DNA from: Gammaproteobacteria bacterium
GTDB taxonomy: Bacteria > Pseudomonadota > Gammaproteobacteria > GCA-2400775
Direction of reading: 5' to 3'
Length of the DNA: 64,000 nucleotides
NCBI GenBank assembly: GCA_013151045.1
Contig: JAADIY010000042.1
Span: forward strand, 35,984-99,983
The position numbers were made by a program, and so were the translations under genes. Below, piece after piece: positions 53,861-64,000 of the stretch (within the stretch, counting starts at the first letter, position 1; each line of letters opens with the position of its first letter). Under the pieces are notes generated by a model, which was not told the DNA's origin, ran no database searches, and saw nothing but the letters and a program-made list of their open reading frames with translations.

Positions 53861-55680
53861 ATAAAATAATTAGCATAGTACTGCTAGTAGGGGCGGTAGC
53901 TGTCGGTGCAGGTGTTCTCAATACACACGACCGTTTATCGCAAACATCTGGGCAAGCTAAGGGAAATTTGTTTTCAGTCTCTGAAGACATCCATAACCTT
54001 CGTCAGTTAGATGGTGAGTGGAGCTTATCTGTTCTACGTAGCCTAGTAACCGACTCAGACTTTGATGAAGTTGCCGGATTCTTACCGCGCTTACGTGAGC
54101 TTCGTGCAGACTTAGGTACAGCCGCAGATGCTGAAGACAACATTCCTGATAATCTCAAGAATCGTTTATTCCGCTTTTTAAGCTTGATCGAGTCTAAAGA
54201 AGAAACTGTTGAGCAGTTTAAAACCAACTTTGCAGTAATGCGTAACTCACGTAAATTCTTACCTGTTGCGACACGTAGCTTGTTAGCAAGTGCTGCACAG
54301 CTCGATGCGCCAAAAGCAACAGAAGATGGTAAAAAAGCTGTGGAATCTACCGTTGGCAAAGGGTTAGCCAATAAGATTCGTGATATTGGTGACCGTGTTT
54401 CTTCTTTTACGCAACGTCCAGATGAAGGTGCAAAAGTACGCGTACTAACACTACTCAGCGAGTTTGAAGAAACTGTTCTTCAATATCCACCTGAATTGTC
54501 AAACGCGCTAAACAACTACATCTCTCATTCACGCATTATCATGGAACGTACCATTCACTTGAACGGTATTCTAAAACGCGTATTGGGAACTGAAGTTGCT
54601 GAAGCAGGTACTGAGCTATCAACGCAGTTCAAAAACTTTTCTGCCAGCTTGGTTTCTGAAGTCGAGTCAGGTACTGCTAACCTTAATAAGCAATTGTTAA
54701 TGATGATTTTGGGGTTAGCTGCTATCGCAATCGTTTCCGGCATCATGTATGCAATAAGCGCCTTTAGCGTCGACAAGAAAATTAAAGCCAGCGTTGCCAA
54801 AGCAACCGAAGGCCTTGAAAAAGAAATGGAAAATAATGCTAGTAAAGCAGGATCTGGAACAGACATGGGTTCAGTCAGCGCCATGGCCAGCACCATTGCT
54901 GAAGAAATCGGCAACCCAGTTGGCAAGCTAAGCGAAAGCCTAGATGCCATTCGCTCAAGTGCAGAACGCTTCGGCACACTCAAAACTGAGGTCGATAAGC
55001 TTATGCATACTAAATCTGCCGATACATTTGAAATGATGAGTAATCTGAAAAATATCGGTGAAGTACTTGAAAATGTCAGCGGTGATGCAACGCTCAATGA
55101 TGTACCAGAAGCACTTGATGAAATGCAAAACAACATCATGCATGTTCAAGCATTTACCGGTGAATTACGCAACCTCAGCAACTCAGAACCAAAAGAAAAA
55201 GCTTGGTTCAACGTTAATGATACGGTTAATGCGGCTGTCGAAGAAATGCAGAGCAAGGTCGGTGATGGTGTCACAATCAAGGCGAAAACTGCAACGGTAC
55301 CTGAAGTCTTCGGATCAAGTGAAGAAATGCAACACACCGTTGTTAGCATGATTCACAATGCCGTAGACGCCATCAGGGCTGCTGGACAGGCTAAAGGTCA
55401 AATCATGATCTCTACCAAGAAACATAACGACCGCGCAATTATCAGTGTGGTTGATAACGGTCAAGGTATGGATGATGAAACACGCAGCCATGTGTTTGAG
55501 CCATTCTTTTCTACAAAAGAACGTGGTAATAGTAAAGTAAGTGGTTTAGGCTTATCGGTAGCCCAAAGAATGGTTGTCCAAAACGACGGGAAAATTGTCA
55601 TTAAGAGCATCCCTGGAAAAGGTACTAACTTTTCAATAGTACTGCCACTTAAGAGTAATCAAGAAGCAGCGCAAGCATAG
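53857..55680 (+). CDS. Membrane histidine-kinase-like protein lacking the phosphoacceptor His
   Basis: This 607-residue protein has membrane helices at about 5-22 and 280-302 around a helical periplasmic domain. A dimerisation-like helix follows, but the usual AHEINNP box reads AEEIGNP: the phosphoacceptor His is Glu349. The ATPase domain (about 470-600) is intact, with N box HNAVDAIRAA (Asn501), G1 DNGQGMDD, F box VFEPFFSTK and G2 GLGLS. It may be a pseudokinase or ATP-dependent switch, or it may phosphorylate another protein. It overlaps the peroxidase gene by 4 bp and is followed by a terminator. Confidence 0.85.
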   Translation: MNKIISIVLLVGAVAVGAGVLNTHDRLSQTSGQAKGNLFSVSEDIHNLRQLDGEWSLSVLRSLVTDSDFDEVAGFLPRLRELRADLGTAADAEDNIPDNLKNRLFRFLSLIESKEETVEQFKTNFAVMRNSRKFLPVATRSLLASAAQLDAPKATEDGKKAVESTVGKGLANKIRDIGDRVSSFTQRPDEGAKVRVLTLLSEFEETVLQYPPELSNALNNYISHSRIIMERTIHLNGILKRVLGTEVAEAGTELSTQFKNFSASLVSEVESGTANLNKQLLMMILGLAAIAIVSGIMYAISAFSVDKKIKASVAKATEGLEKEMENNASKAGSGTDMGSVSAMASTIAEEIGNPVGKLSESLDAIRSSAERFGTLKTEVDKLMHTKSADTFEMMSNLKNIGEVLENVSGDATLNDVPEALDEMQNNIMHVQAFTGELRNLSNSEPKEKAWFNVNDTVNAAVEEMQSKVGDGVTIKAKTATVPEVFGSSEEMQHTVVSMIHNAVDAIRAAGQAKGQIMISTKKHNDRAIISVVDNGQGMDDETRSHVFEPFFSTKERGNSKVSGLGLSVAQRMVVQNDGKIVIKSIPGKGTNFSIVLPLKSNQEAAQA

Positions 55681-55704
55681 TCTACGCGAAGAAGTAAAAC
55701 ATAG

Positions 55705-55759
55705 CGCGTATCTGGGCCCGACACTCATCTGTGTGTCAACCCCCCTGATACGCGTTTTT
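55705..55759 (+). terminator. Rho-independent terminator of the peroxidase-kinase operon
   Basis: CGCGTATC (55705-55712) pairs perfectly with GATACGCG (55747-55754), followed by five T. The loop contains additional GGG/CCC pairing. It lies 25 bp past the kinase-like stop and separates it from the cNMP-binding gene. Confidence 0.8.
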
Positions 55760-55941
55760 CATTTTGGGCAAGCAACCCTGTCAATGCCCTTCCACAACAT
55801 GTCCAATATTGTATCGCCATACCTATTACTGATTACCGACAATAATGCTCTTTACTACCAAAACTAGGCTAATGAAATCATCAGCCAGACCGTTATATAT
55901 CTTATAAGCAGAATTACTATACGTACCGGGGTTTTTAAACA

Positions 55942-57867
55942 ATGAGTGCCGCTCGAAGCGAAATGGTCGACAATGCAATACTGAGTAATTTATCTCCTCT
56001 CAACGAGATGTCCACCGAACATTTTAATGAAGTGGCGACTCGCGCAAAAATCAAACAATTTAAAAAAGGTGAGTATCTCTTTCGCGAAGGACACAATGAT
56101 CGCCATACTTTCTACCTTATAAAAGGTCGTGTCGCACTATTAAGCAAAGCCAATGTCGTTAAAACGATTGATGGCGCTACTGAAGAAGCCAATAGTCCCT
56201 TGGCAACTGACCTGCCAAGAAAATTCACTGCTCGGGTGCAATCAACATCAACCATAGTCATGATAGACACCACCGTCCTCGACTTTCATTTAGGCAAAAC
56301 TACAGTTGATACCTATGAAGTTAACGACATCCATACGGGTAATGACGGCGATTGGATGACACGCATATTGCAATCAGAAGCTTTCTCGAAATTACCACCG
56401 ATTAATCTGCAAAAAATGCTTTCAGGTGTAACCGAAGTTGCCTATGAAACTGGCGATATCATTATCGAAAAAGGCCAACAAGCAGAATATTATTACATTG
56501 TAAAAAGTGGTGTATGTTGTGAGTCAGATAACCTCACCCAAGAATGGCATTGTGGCGATGCATTTGGCGCATCAGGCCTAGTCTGCAACGAAGGACAGCT
56601 TGACAAAGTCATTATGAAAGGTAGTGGCGAGCTAATGTTGTTACCTAAAGCTGATTTCCTCGAGCTCTGCTACGAGCCACTAGTCAAATACACAGACGCC
56701 ATAGGTGTACAAGAACAACTCGATAATAGCTGCAAATGGCTAGATGTACGTTCAGCAGGCGCAAGAGTAGGGAGCTGCATACGAGATAGTATCGACATAC
56801 CCCTATCAGAACTAAAAGCCAAACTTGATAGTTTAAATAACTTTCAGGCTTATATTGTCGTAGGTGAAACACCCGAACAAAGTGGCGTCGGTGCCTTCTT
56901 TTTAATGCAGCATGGACTCAACGCCTTTTCGTACAATGATCATCCTAGCTCTCTCGATACTAGCTATATTGATCCACATGCTACGCCGCCGGTTGAATCA
57001 GCCAGCGAAAAAAACATTACGTTAGAGCTGGAATCAGAAAAGCTACGCTTACAAGAAGAAGTTGCGGCACTTAAGGCGACCAAACTTTCATTATCAGAAA
57101 GCAATTTAGGCAATAGCTTATCGCTTGTCGATGAAGATGCCGGTAATAGCATTGACACACCTACTATAGAAGCGATCTCTGTTGCACCAGCCGAAGATAA
57201 TAGCCAATTACTTGCAGAAAAGTCTGCGTTAGAAGATAAAATCGGCAGCCTAAGGCAACAGCTCACCAGCGAAACAGAAAAGCGAAAACTTGCTGAAAAT
57301 AATTACACTGGGTTTCTAAAGAAAGTAAAACGTTACAAGCTTGGCAACGATGCTCTCGTTAAGAAGCTTAAAACTCAGCTAATAGAAGGCAAAAATAAAT
57401 TAACAAAACTCGTATCTCAATCTGCATCAGTGGATACTAATATCAGTAAAGTGCGCACTGAGCTCGATGAAAAATCATCTCAGCTATTGAATACAGAAGA
57501 AACGCTGCAAGAAAAAATTGGCCGTATTAACGAGCTTGAAGCATCACTGACCCAAGCACGTAATGACCTCGACAATGTTGGCCAAGAGTTTGAAGCCAGT
57601 GACGATAATGAAAAAGTTAATATACTTCAAGAAAAACTTAAAACAAGCAGCGAAGAAAAACGCGAACTTGAAGGACAGCTCAAGAGCATCACAGAAGATT
57701 ACGAAGCACTGCAAAATGAACGAGCTGAAGCTGCGCTATGGGACGAAATGGAGGACCTTCATAGCGCCCTTGATGACAGCTCTACGTCATCAAACGATTT
57801 AAGCGACCTGAGCGACATGCTCGATGGTGGTAGCGACGATGACCTTAATAATCTCGATTTCGATTAG
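55942..57867 (+). CDS. Protein with two cNMP-binding-like domains, a rhodanese-like domain and a long coiled coil
   Basis: This 641-residue cytoplasmic protein has a CNBD-like domain at about 10-120 (GEYLFREGHNDRHTFYLIKG), a second at about 150-240, where the phosphate cassette reads DAFGASGLVCNEGQLD and lacks the usual Glu and Arg, and a rhodanese-like domain at about 260-345 in which the catalytic Cys position is replaced (YIVVGETPEQSGVGAF). A coiled coil follows (about 360-605) and an Asp/Ser-rich acidic tail ends the protein. The ligand-binding and catalytic residues look lost, so I expect a scaffold role. Its promoter is separate from the upstream operon. Confidence 0.82.
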   Translation: MSAARSEMVDNAILSNLSPLNEMSTEHFNEVATRAKIKQFKKGEYLFREGHNDRHTFYLIKGRVALLSKANVVKTIDGATEEANSPLATDLPRKFTARVQSTSTIVMIDTTVLDFHLGKTTVDTYEVNDIHTGNDGDWMTRILQSEAFSKLPPINLQKMLSGVTEVAYETGDIIIEKGQQAEYYYIVKSGVCCESDNLTQEWHCGDAFGASGLVCNEGQLDKVIMKGSGELMLLPKADFLELCYEPLVKYTDAIGVQEQLDNSCKWLDVRSAGARVGSCIRDSIDIPLSELKAKLDSLNNFQAYIVVGETPEQSGVGAFFLMQHGLNAFSYNDHPSSLDTSYIDPHATPPVESASEKNITLELESEKLRLQEEVAALKATKLSLSESNLGNSLSLVDEDAGNSIDTPTIEAISVAPAEDNSQLLAEKSALEDKIGSLRQQLTSETEKRKLAENNYTGFLKKVKRYKLGNDALVKKLKTQLIEGKNKLTKLVSQSASVDTNISKVRTELDEKSSQLLNTEETLQEKIGRINELEASLTQARNDLDNVGQEFEASDDNEKVNILQEKLKTSSEEKRELEGQLKSITEDYEALQNERAEAALWDEMEDLHSALDDSSTSSNDLSDLSDMLDGGSDDDLNNLDFD

Positions 57868-57912
57868 CAACCAACATCAGTCATTCTGTTGAGAGCTATT
57901 AACCCTTTGACG

Positions 57913-58800
57913 CTAAGGTTTACGCTGCTCCAATGCCGCTATGCGCTCTTCTAATGGTGGATGACTCATAAACAATCGTTTAATTCCGCTACTAATTTGA
58001 CCTGAAATAGCAAAGGCCGCCAATTGATCAGGCAGCTGAGCTTGCGCAGGATTACCTTGCAGACGACGTAAGGCCGCAGCCATTTTATGACTGCCGACCA
58101 ACTCTGCCGCGCCTGCATCCGCGCGATACTCACGTTGACGACTAAACCACATAACGATAGTTGACGCCAATATACCAAGGACAACTTGGGCAACCATCGA
58201 AGTAATAAAATAACCAATGCCATGACCGCGCTGATTTTTCAAAATAACGCGGTCAACAAAATGTCCAATAACACGAGACAATACAATCACAAAGGTATTC
58301 ACCACACCTTGAATAAGCGCAAGCGTAATCATATCGCCGTTAGCAACATGACTCACTTCATGAGCCAATACTGCCTCTACCTCATCACGTGACATGGCCT
58401 GCATTAGACCCGTGCTCACCGCCACCAAGGCCTTATTGCGATTCATGCCAGTGGCAAAAGCGTTGGGTTCAGACGCATCATAAATCGCCACTTCTGGCAT
58501 GCCTATACCCGCTTTTTCAGCTTGGTTTTTTACTGTATCGACCAACCAGCGCTCGGTGTCATTCGCAGGCGATTCAATCACTTTGGCGCCGGTCATACGC
58601 TTTGCGCTCCACTTCGAAATCGCTAACGAAATGAACGACCCACCCATGCCCAACACTGCCGAGAATATCAATAAGGATCTAATATCAAGATTGACACCTT
58701 GCTCGTCGAGCACACCATCGACACCAAGCAAATTCAATACGACGCTAAGCACGGCGATAATAGCTATATTAGTCGCTAAAAATAGGAATACACGCTTCAT
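57913..58800 (-). CDS. htpX: HtpX-type membrane zinc metalloprotease
   Basis: This 295-residue M48 protease degrades misfolded membrane proteins. The zinc motif is HEVSH (in [19 protein letters not shown]), with [13 protein letters not shown] providing the third ligand. Four membrane segments are predicted, two before and two after the active site. It is convergent with the CNBD gene 45 bp away. Confidence 0.95.
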   Translation of the reverse strand: MKRVFLFLATNIAIIAVLSVVLNLLGVDGVLDEQGVNLDIRSLLIFSAVLGMGGSFISLAISKWSAKRMTGAKVIESPANDTERWLVDTVKNQAEKAGIGMPEVAIYDASEPNAFATGMNRNKALVAVSTGLMQAMSRDEVEAVLAHEVSHVANGDMITLALIQGVVNTFVIVLSRVIGHFVDRVILKNQRGHGIGYFITSMVAQVVLGILASTIVMWFSRQREYRADAGAAELVGSHKMAAALRRLQGNPAQAQLPDQLAAFAISGQISSGIKRLFMSHPPLEERIAALEQRKP

Positions 58801-58958
58801 CCATCAACCTCGGTAAAATAAAAACGGAATAAGAACGATTATTGGGTTGGTTTCTTACTATTTAAAGCAAAAAATGAGAAATATCCCCTAAAGAGCCCTA
58901 AAAATACGCCGCTATAGAAAATGAGCCAACTTATCTCTCCTAGATAAGAAGACCTTTG

Positions 58959-58990
58959 AGCCGACGGCATCCCCTGCTGTCGGCTTTTTT
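58959..58990 (+). terminator. Hairpin with T-run between parC and htpX
   Basis: GCCGAC (58960-58965) pairs with GTCGGC (58979-58984), and GC pairs continue inward; six T follow on the plus strand. Both neighbouring genes are on the minus strand, so it may mainly end antisense transcription, with an A-tract making it partly bidirectional after parC. Confidence 0.5.
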
Positions 58991-59012
58991 AATTCTGCTA
59001 ATCTCCAGCTTA

Positions 59013-61262
59013 CTACTTAACCGTTTCTATCCGGTCAACACGTTGGAAACCACGCGGTAGCTTACGTCCGCGTTTAGCGCGCTCATGCGTGAAATTACCA
59101 AGATCGGCGGGCTTCAAATTAAGGTATCGCTGACCAGCATGTATTCTCAACGTATCTGTTTTAGTCAGTAGCGCTGTGCCTATGACCACTTCTTGCCCTT
59201 CGTCAGGTTTAGGTTTAGGAATATTAATCATTTTGACACCCTTACCTTTTGGCAATATCGGCAACTCGATCAATTCGAAAACCAACAAATAACCTTGGTT
59301 CGTGACCACCGCAAGCCAATAATCCTCTACCGGCTGTATTAAGCGATGGGGAATCAACACATCATTACCCTTACCAACGCTCATCATGGCTTTGCCCGCT
59401 TTATTTTTACTCACCATATCGCCGATGGTTGAGACAAAACCATAACCTGCTGTCGATGCCAACAATATTTGCTCAGACTCACCACCGATGACTACACCGC
59501 GAAAGCTGACCCCGGTTGGCGGATTTAAACGTCCTGATAAGGGTTCGCCCTGACCACGGGCTGACGGCAGTGTATGCGCCGCTAAAGTATAACTGCGGCC
59601 ACCTGAGTCGAGAAACACCGCTGGCTGCTGACTACGACCTTGATCAGCATGACAAAAACCATCACCTGCTTTAAAATTTAAAGTACTAGGATCCATCTCG
59701 TGACCCTTTGCGGCACGCACCCAACCCATATTGGACAGCACTACCGTTAGCGGCTCACTTGGCAATAATGCGTTCTGATCCATTGCTGTGGCTGAGTCTC
59801 GCTCAACAATCGGTGAGCGTCGTGCATCACCGTATTTTTCAGCATCTGCTTCAAGCTCTTTCTTTACTTTCGTTTTCAGGCGAGCATCAGAACTTAGCAA
59901 TAATTCCAATTGCTTACGCTCATTATCTAATTCTATTTGTTCACCGCGAATCTTCATTTCTTCGAGCTTAGCAAGGTGCCGTAAGCGTGTATCGAGAATG
60001 GCATTCGCTTGAATTTCAGAAAGGTTGAAGCGCGCGATAAGCTGATTTTTTGGCTCATCTTCTTCGCGGATAATGCGTATGACTTCGTCGAGATTGAGAT
60101 AAGCAACCAACAACCCTTCCAGGATATGTAAACGCGCTAAAATTTTATCCAAACGATATTGCAAACGGCGGCGCACGGTAGTCATGCGATATTCCAACCA
60201 TTCTTTCAATATGCCGCGCAGATTCTTAACGGCAGGCCGCCCATCCAAGCCAATCATGTTCAAATTGACACGATAACTGCGCTCTAAATCTGTGGTTGCG
60301 AACAAATGCGACATTAAGGCCGCCACATCAACACGATTTGACCGTGGCACAATAATCAATCGTGTCGGGTTCTCATGATCCGACTCATCACGTAGATCTT
60401 CCACCAACGGCAGCTTCTTGGCATTCATCTGCGCCGCGATCTGCTCTAAGATACGCGAACCACTGACCTGGTATGGTAATGCTGTGACGATAATCTCATT
60501 GTCTTCCACTTCATAGCAGGCGCGCATGCGGTACGAGCCATTACCGCTTTCATACATCGCCAATAAATCGTGCTTAGGTGTGATCAACTCAGCGCTGGTA
60601 GGCATGTCAGGTCCACTGACAATAGCAAACAACTCTTCAACAGAAGCTTTAGGATTATCAATAAGATAGATACACGCATTAACAACTTCAGTGAGGTTGT
60701 GCGGAGGGATATCGGTAGCCATTCCAACAGCAATACCGGTAGTGCCATTGAGCAATACGTTTGGCACTCGAGCCGGTAATATCGCCGGCTCACTGAGCGT
60801 ACCGTCAAAGTTTAAAACCCAATCCACGGTACCCTGCCCCAACTCACTGAGCAACAATTCTGCGTAGCGTGTTAACTTAGATTCGGTATAACGCATTGCG
60901 GCAAAGGACTTCGGATCATCACTTGATCCCCAGTTACCCTGACCATCAACCAATGGGTAGCGATAAGAAAACGGCTGCGCCATCAACACCATGGCTTCAT
61001 AGCAAGCACTGTCACCATGCGGATGGAATTTACCGATAACATCACCAATGGTACGTGCCGATTTCTTAAACTTAGCCGTCGCAGCTAAGCCGAGTTCTGA
61101 CATCGCATAAACGATACGGCGCTGCACTGGCTTAAGACCATCGCCAATATTCGGTAAAGCGCGATCGAGAATCACATACATCGAATAATCGAGGTAGGCT
61201 TTCTCGGCAAACTGGCGTAGCGGCAGCTGTTCTACGCTGCCATTATCTTTATTATCAGACAC
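59013..61262 (-). CDS. parC: DNA topoisomerase IV subunit A
   Basis: This 749-residue ParC decatenates daughter chromosomes. I chose the GTG at 61262, which overlaps the parE stop by 8 bp and gives the family length (E. coli 752); a longer frame reading to 61355 lies within parE and is not conserved. The active Tyr is in [11 protein letters not shown]. The quinolone-resistance region [13 protein letters not shown] has the sensitive-type Ser and Glu. C-terminal beta-pinwheel repeats follow. Confidence 0.95.
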   Translation of the reverse strand: MSDNKDNGSVEQLPLRQFAEKAYLDYSMYVILDRALPNIGDGLKPVQRRIVYAMSELGLAATAKFKKSARTIGDVIGKFHPHGDSACYEAMVLMAQPFSYRYPLVDGQGNWGSSDDPKSFAAMRYTESKLTRYAELLLSELGQGTVDWVLNFDGTLSEPAILPARVPNVLLNGTTGIAVGMATDIPPHNLTEVVNACIYLIDNPKASVEELFAIVSGPDMPTSAELITPKHDLLAMYESGNGSYRMRACYEVEDNEIIVTALPYQVSGSRILEQIAAQMNAKKLPLVEDLRDESDHENPTRLIIVPRSNRVDVAALMSHLFATTDLERSYRVNLNMIGLDGRPAVKNLRGILKEWLEYRMTTVRRRLQYRLDKILARLHILEGLLVAYLNLDEVIRIIREEDEPKNQLIARFNLSEIQANAILDTRLRHLAKLEEMKIRGEQIELDNERKQLELLLSSDARLKTKVKKELEADAEKYGDARRSPIVERDSATAMDQNALLPSEPLTVVLSNMGWVRAAKGHEMDPSTLNFKAGDGFCHADQGRSQQPAVFLDSGGRSYTLAAHTLPSARGQGEPLSGRLNPPTGVSFRGVVIGGESEQILLASTAGYGFVSTIGDMVSKNKAGKAMMSVGKGNDVLIPHRLIQPVEDYWLAVVTNQGYLLVFELIELPILPKGKGVKMINIPKPKPDEGQEVVIGTALLTKTDTLRIHAGQRYLNLKPADLGNFTHERAKRGRKLPRGFQRVDRIETVK

Positions 61263-63147
61263 TGATTTCTGCCTTATTGCCTTCTGCTTGCAGCCATTTC
61301 TTTCTATCTCCTGCGCGTTTCTTGGCCAATAACATGTCGAGCATCTGCTCGGCATTATCGCTGCTGTCTACCGTCAGCTGCACTAATCGGCGGGTATCAG
61401 GATCAATGGTGGTTTCACGAAGTTGTAGTGGATTCATCTCACCCAAGCCTTTGAAACGCTGTACGCCAATTTTAGCATTGGGTTTTTTCGCGGTAATACT
61501 ATCAATAATACCTTGTCTTTCGGCATCATCCAGCGCGTAATGCACTTCCTTTCCGACATCAATTCGGTACAACGGCGGCATCGCCACATAGACGTGCCCT
61601 CTTTCCACTAATGGCCGAAAGTGGCGCAGCAATAATGCACAAATTAAAGTGGCTATATGTAAACCATCGGAATCTGCATCAGCCAATATACAAATCTTGC
61701 CGTAGCGCAGCCCCGAAATATCATCGGTAGCGGGATCGACACCCATGGCGATCGCTAAGTCATGTATCTCTTGCGAGCCTAAAATTTCTGTCGATGCCAC
61801 TTCCCAAGTATTGAGAATTTTGCCACGTAGGGGCAATATCGCTTGGAACTCTCGTGAGCGCGCTTGTTTAGCTGAACCTCCAGCAGAATCTCCTTCAACC
61901 AAAAAAAGTTCTGTGCGATCAAGGTCTTGCGCTGAACAGTCCGCCAACTTTCCAGGTAATGCTGGACCGGCAGTAATACGTTTACGTACGACTTTTTTAC
62001 TTGATTTGAGTCGTGCTTGTGCGGCGTTAATAGCAATATTTGCGATGCGTTCACCGTCTTCGGTGTGCTGATTCAGCCATAAAGCAAAGGCATCTTTTAC
62101 CACACCTGAAACAAAGGGTGCGCATTCACGAGAAGATAGCCGTTCTTTGGTCTGACCATTGAACTGTGGGTCGGCCAACTTAACGGATAATACGTAGGCA
62201 CACCGATTCCAAACGTCTTCTGGCGTGACACGGACACCGCGTGGAATCAAATTACGAAATTCACAAAACTCGCGAATGGCGTCAGTCAAACCACTGCGTA
62301 AACCATTAACGTGAGTGCCGCCCTGTGCGGTTGGTATGAGATTGACATAGCTTTCGGTAATCCACTCATGGCCTTCTTCTAACCATGCGACAGCCCACTC
62401 AGCTTGCTCTTCATTGCCTTCACTACTGCCGGTGAACAAACCTTCAGGTATCGCCGCATTACCTTCCAGCCCTTGATTAAGATAATCTGATAAGCCATTG
62501 ATATAAAACCACTCTTCTGTTTTATCGCTAGCCTCATCATAGAGCGTAACATTAAGCCCTGGATAGAGTACCGCCTTAGCACGCAAAGCGTGTTTGAGCT
62601 TAGAAACTGAGAATTTACCGGTATCAAAATAGCTGCTATCCGGCATCATACGGATAGTCGTACCAGTATTTTGCTTACCCACCTTACCGACAACCGTAAG
62701 TTTAGAAACCTTTTTGCCATCAGCAAAAGCAATATGGTATTCCTGACCACCGCGGCGCACCCAAACATCTAGACGCTTACTTAAAGCGTTGACGACGGAA
62801 ATACCAACACCGTGTAAGCCGCCAGAGTATTGGTAATTTTTATTGCTGAACTTACCGCCAGCATGAAGCTTAGTCAGTATTAGCTCTACCCCTGGTATTT
62901 TCTCCTTAGGGTGAATGTCGACTGGCATACCGCGACCATCATCACGAACTTCCAGCGATCCATCTTTAAACAAGGAAATATCAATGCGCTTGGCATAGCC
63001 TGCCATAGCTTCATCAACACTATTATCGATAGCTTCTTGTGCAAGATGGTTTGGCCGCGTGGTATCGGTATACATACCCGGGCGCTTACGCACCGGCTCA
63101 AGACCTGACAGCACCTCAATGGCAGAAGCATCATACGAGTCAGACAT
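61255..63147 (-). CDS. parE: DNA topoisomerase IV subunit B
   Basis: This 630-residue ParE carries the GHKL ATPase ([34 protein letters not shown]) and the TOPRIM domain ([15 protein letters not shown] and [12 protein letters not shown]). Its length matches ParE rather than GyrB, and the adjoining parC confirms the call. The two genes are translationally coupled. Confidence 0.96.
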   Translation of the reverse strand: MSDSYDASAIEVLSGLEPVRKRPGMYTDTTRPNHLAQEAIDNSVDEAMAGYAKRIDISLFKDGSLEVRDDGRGMPVDIHPKEKIPGVELILTKLHAGGKFSNKNYQYSGGLHGVGISVVNALSKRLDVWVRRGGQEYHIAFADGKKVSKLTVVGKVGKQNTGTTIRMMPDSSYFDTGKFSVSKLKHALRAKAVLYPGLNVTLYDEASDKTEEWFYINGLSDYLNQGLEGNAAIPEGLFTGSSEGNEEQAEWAVAWLEEGHEWITESYVNLIPTAQGGTHVNGLRSGLTDAIREFCEFRNLIPRGVRVTPEDVWNRCAYVLSVKLADPQFNGQTKERLSSRECAPFVSGVVKDAFALWLNQHTEDGERIANIAINAAQARLKSSKKVVRKRITAGPALPGKLADCSAQDLDRTELFLVEGDSAGGSAKQARSREFQAILPLRGKILNTWEVASTEILGSQEIHDLAIAMGVDPATDDISGLRYGKICILADADSDGLHIATLICALLLRHFRPLVERGHVYVAMPPLYRIDVGKEVHYALDDAERQGIIDSITAKKPNAKIGVQRFKGLGEMNPLQLRETTIDPDTRRLVQLTVDSSDNAEQMLDMLLAKKRAGDRKKWLQAEGNKAEISV

Positions 63148-63356
63148 TATTTATTCTTAGTAAATTTCATTGCTGGCGCAGGGTAATGCAGAGCCACACC
63201 AAAAGACAAGCTCAGCATAAAAATTACCTTGCAATGAAGCATTGCGACATTGATCTAAGAACAGTATCCTAATAGTTAAAGTTTTTTAACATTGCAAAGC
63301 TAATAGTATATGACTGAAACCTATCAGCCACACATTACCAGCAAACGAGGCACCTT

Positions 63357-64000
63357 ATGACGCTTACGGAACTAAGATACATTGTCGCCGTTGCGCAAAA
63401 ACGGCATTTTGGTCATGCGGCTGAAGCCTGCTTTGTTAGCCAACCGACCTTAAGCGTTGCGGTTCGTAAGCTTGAGGATGAACTTGGCATACCTCTATTT
63501 GAACGTGGCCCCAATGAAATTAGCCTAACTCCTGTTGGCGCTAAAATCATTGATCAAGCTCAGCGCGTACTCGAACAAGCGAATGCCATCAAAGAAATGG
63601 CCCAAGCCGGTAAAGACCCACTCAAAGACCCTCTGCGCATCGGCGCAATTTATACCATTGGACCCTATTTGTTTTCGCACCTAATACCAACGCTGCATGA
63701 ACATGTACCCACCATGCCGGTTATAGTTGAAGAAAACTACACAGCTAACCTTGGCGCGCGACTTAAGCAGGGCGAACTCGATGTCATTATTGTTTCCGAG
63801 CCATTTGGCGGCCCCGGCATTGTCACTCAGGCCCTATACGATGAACCCTTTGTCGTTGTCGTCCCAGGTGCACATCCATGGACCAGCAGAGACAATATTC
63901 CTGTCAGCGATATCGCCAATGACAATTTACTACTGCTGAGTTCAGGCAATTGCTTTCGTGAGCAAGTATTAGCAGCCTGCCCAGATTGCAAGCAGACAAC
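63357..64000 (+). CDS. oxyR: OxyR-type peroxide-sensing LysR regulator (3' end beyond window)
   Basis: 214 residues are visible before the window ends. The N-terminal HTH reads MTLTELRYIVAVAQKRHFGH and AEACFVSQPTLSVAVRKLED. Cys199 (SSGNCFREQ) and Cys208 (LAACPDC) occupy the same positions as the redox pair of E. coli OxyR, so it should sense hydrogen peroxide by disulfide formation. It is divergent from parE across about 210 bp. Targets could include the peroxidases in this window, but that is inference. Confidence 0.93.
   Translation, partial: MTLTELRYIVAVAQKRHFGHAAEACFVSQPTLSVAVRKLEDELGIPLFERGPNEISLTPVGAKIIDQAQRVLEQANAIKEMAQAGKDPLKDPLRIGAIYTIGPYLFSHLIPTLHEHVPTMPVIVEENYTANLGARLKQGELDVIIVSEPFGGPGIVTQALYDEPFVVVVPGAHPWTSRDNIPVSDIANDNLLLLSSGNCFREQVLAACPDCKQT

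Noticed and set aside
59013..61355. Longer parC frame starting at 61355
   Set aside because: The extra 31 residues lie wholly within parE and are not conserved; the GTG at 61262 gives the normal length.
1..64000. CRISPR arrays, prophage or integrase modules
   Set aside because: No regularly spaced direct repeats and no phage or integrase genes were seen.

Overview
The window reads as a chromosomal segment of a chemolithoautotrophic, probably sulfur-oxidizing gammaproteobacterium with alpha-carboxysomes. The lineage call rests on the order recA-recX-alaS-lysC-csrA-tRNA-Ser(GCT) at 41-47 kb, which is typical of Gammaproteobacteria, and on the form IA carboxysomal RuBisCO. The sulfur-oxidizer label is inference: no sulfur-oxidation gene is present.

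Region 1 (1.7-20.6 kb) is a nearly complete CO2-concentrating island, almost all on the minus strand. Read in the transcribed direction it runs cbbL-cbbS-csoS2-csoSCA-csoS4A-csoS4B-csoS1-csoS1-ferritin-like-acRAF-McdB-like, then sbtA-PII-like (SbtB)-cbbR-csoS1D, then dabB-NuoM-like-dabA-PII-like, and after a plus-strand NUDIX gene, mcdA-mcdB. It therefore carries two inorganic-carbon uptake systems (SbtA and DabAB), each with its own PII-like protein, and two small McdB-like proteins with the same C-terminal ending. Together these genes accumulate bicarbonate, build the shell, load RuBisCO and carbonic anhydrase, and position the organelles.

Region 2 (20.7-26.4 kb) begins with a decayed ECF-sigma/YfbK-like locus. 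It continues with a minus-strand operon of an NTF2-like protein, a small membrane protein and two di-heme cytochrome c peroxidases, divergent from a PAS-containing sigma-54 activator.

Region 3 (26.4-40.8 kb) is a complete Lap-type biofilm adhesion operon: a TolC-OmpA fusion (outer-membrane channel), LapG protease, LapD c-di-GMP receptor, LapB and LapC secretion proteins, a LuxR-type regulator with a degenerate receiver, and a 1718-residue RTX adhesin with a retention module and a candidate LapG site.

Region 4 (41-52.3 kb) is housekeeping: tRNA-Ser, csrA, lysC, alaS, recX, recA, pncC, psd, a PilZ protein next to a 208-bp MITE-like element, and the EF-P cluster epmA-efp-epmB.

Region 5 (52.9-57.9 kb) holds a third di-heme peroxidase overlapping a membrane histidine-kinase-like protein that lacks the phosphoacceptor His. 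Next to it is a protein with two cNMP-binding-like domains, a rhodanese-like domain and a long coiled coil. This is the least explained part of the window.

Region 6 (57.9-64 kb) has htpX, parC, parE and the 5' part of oxyR, which runs off the end.
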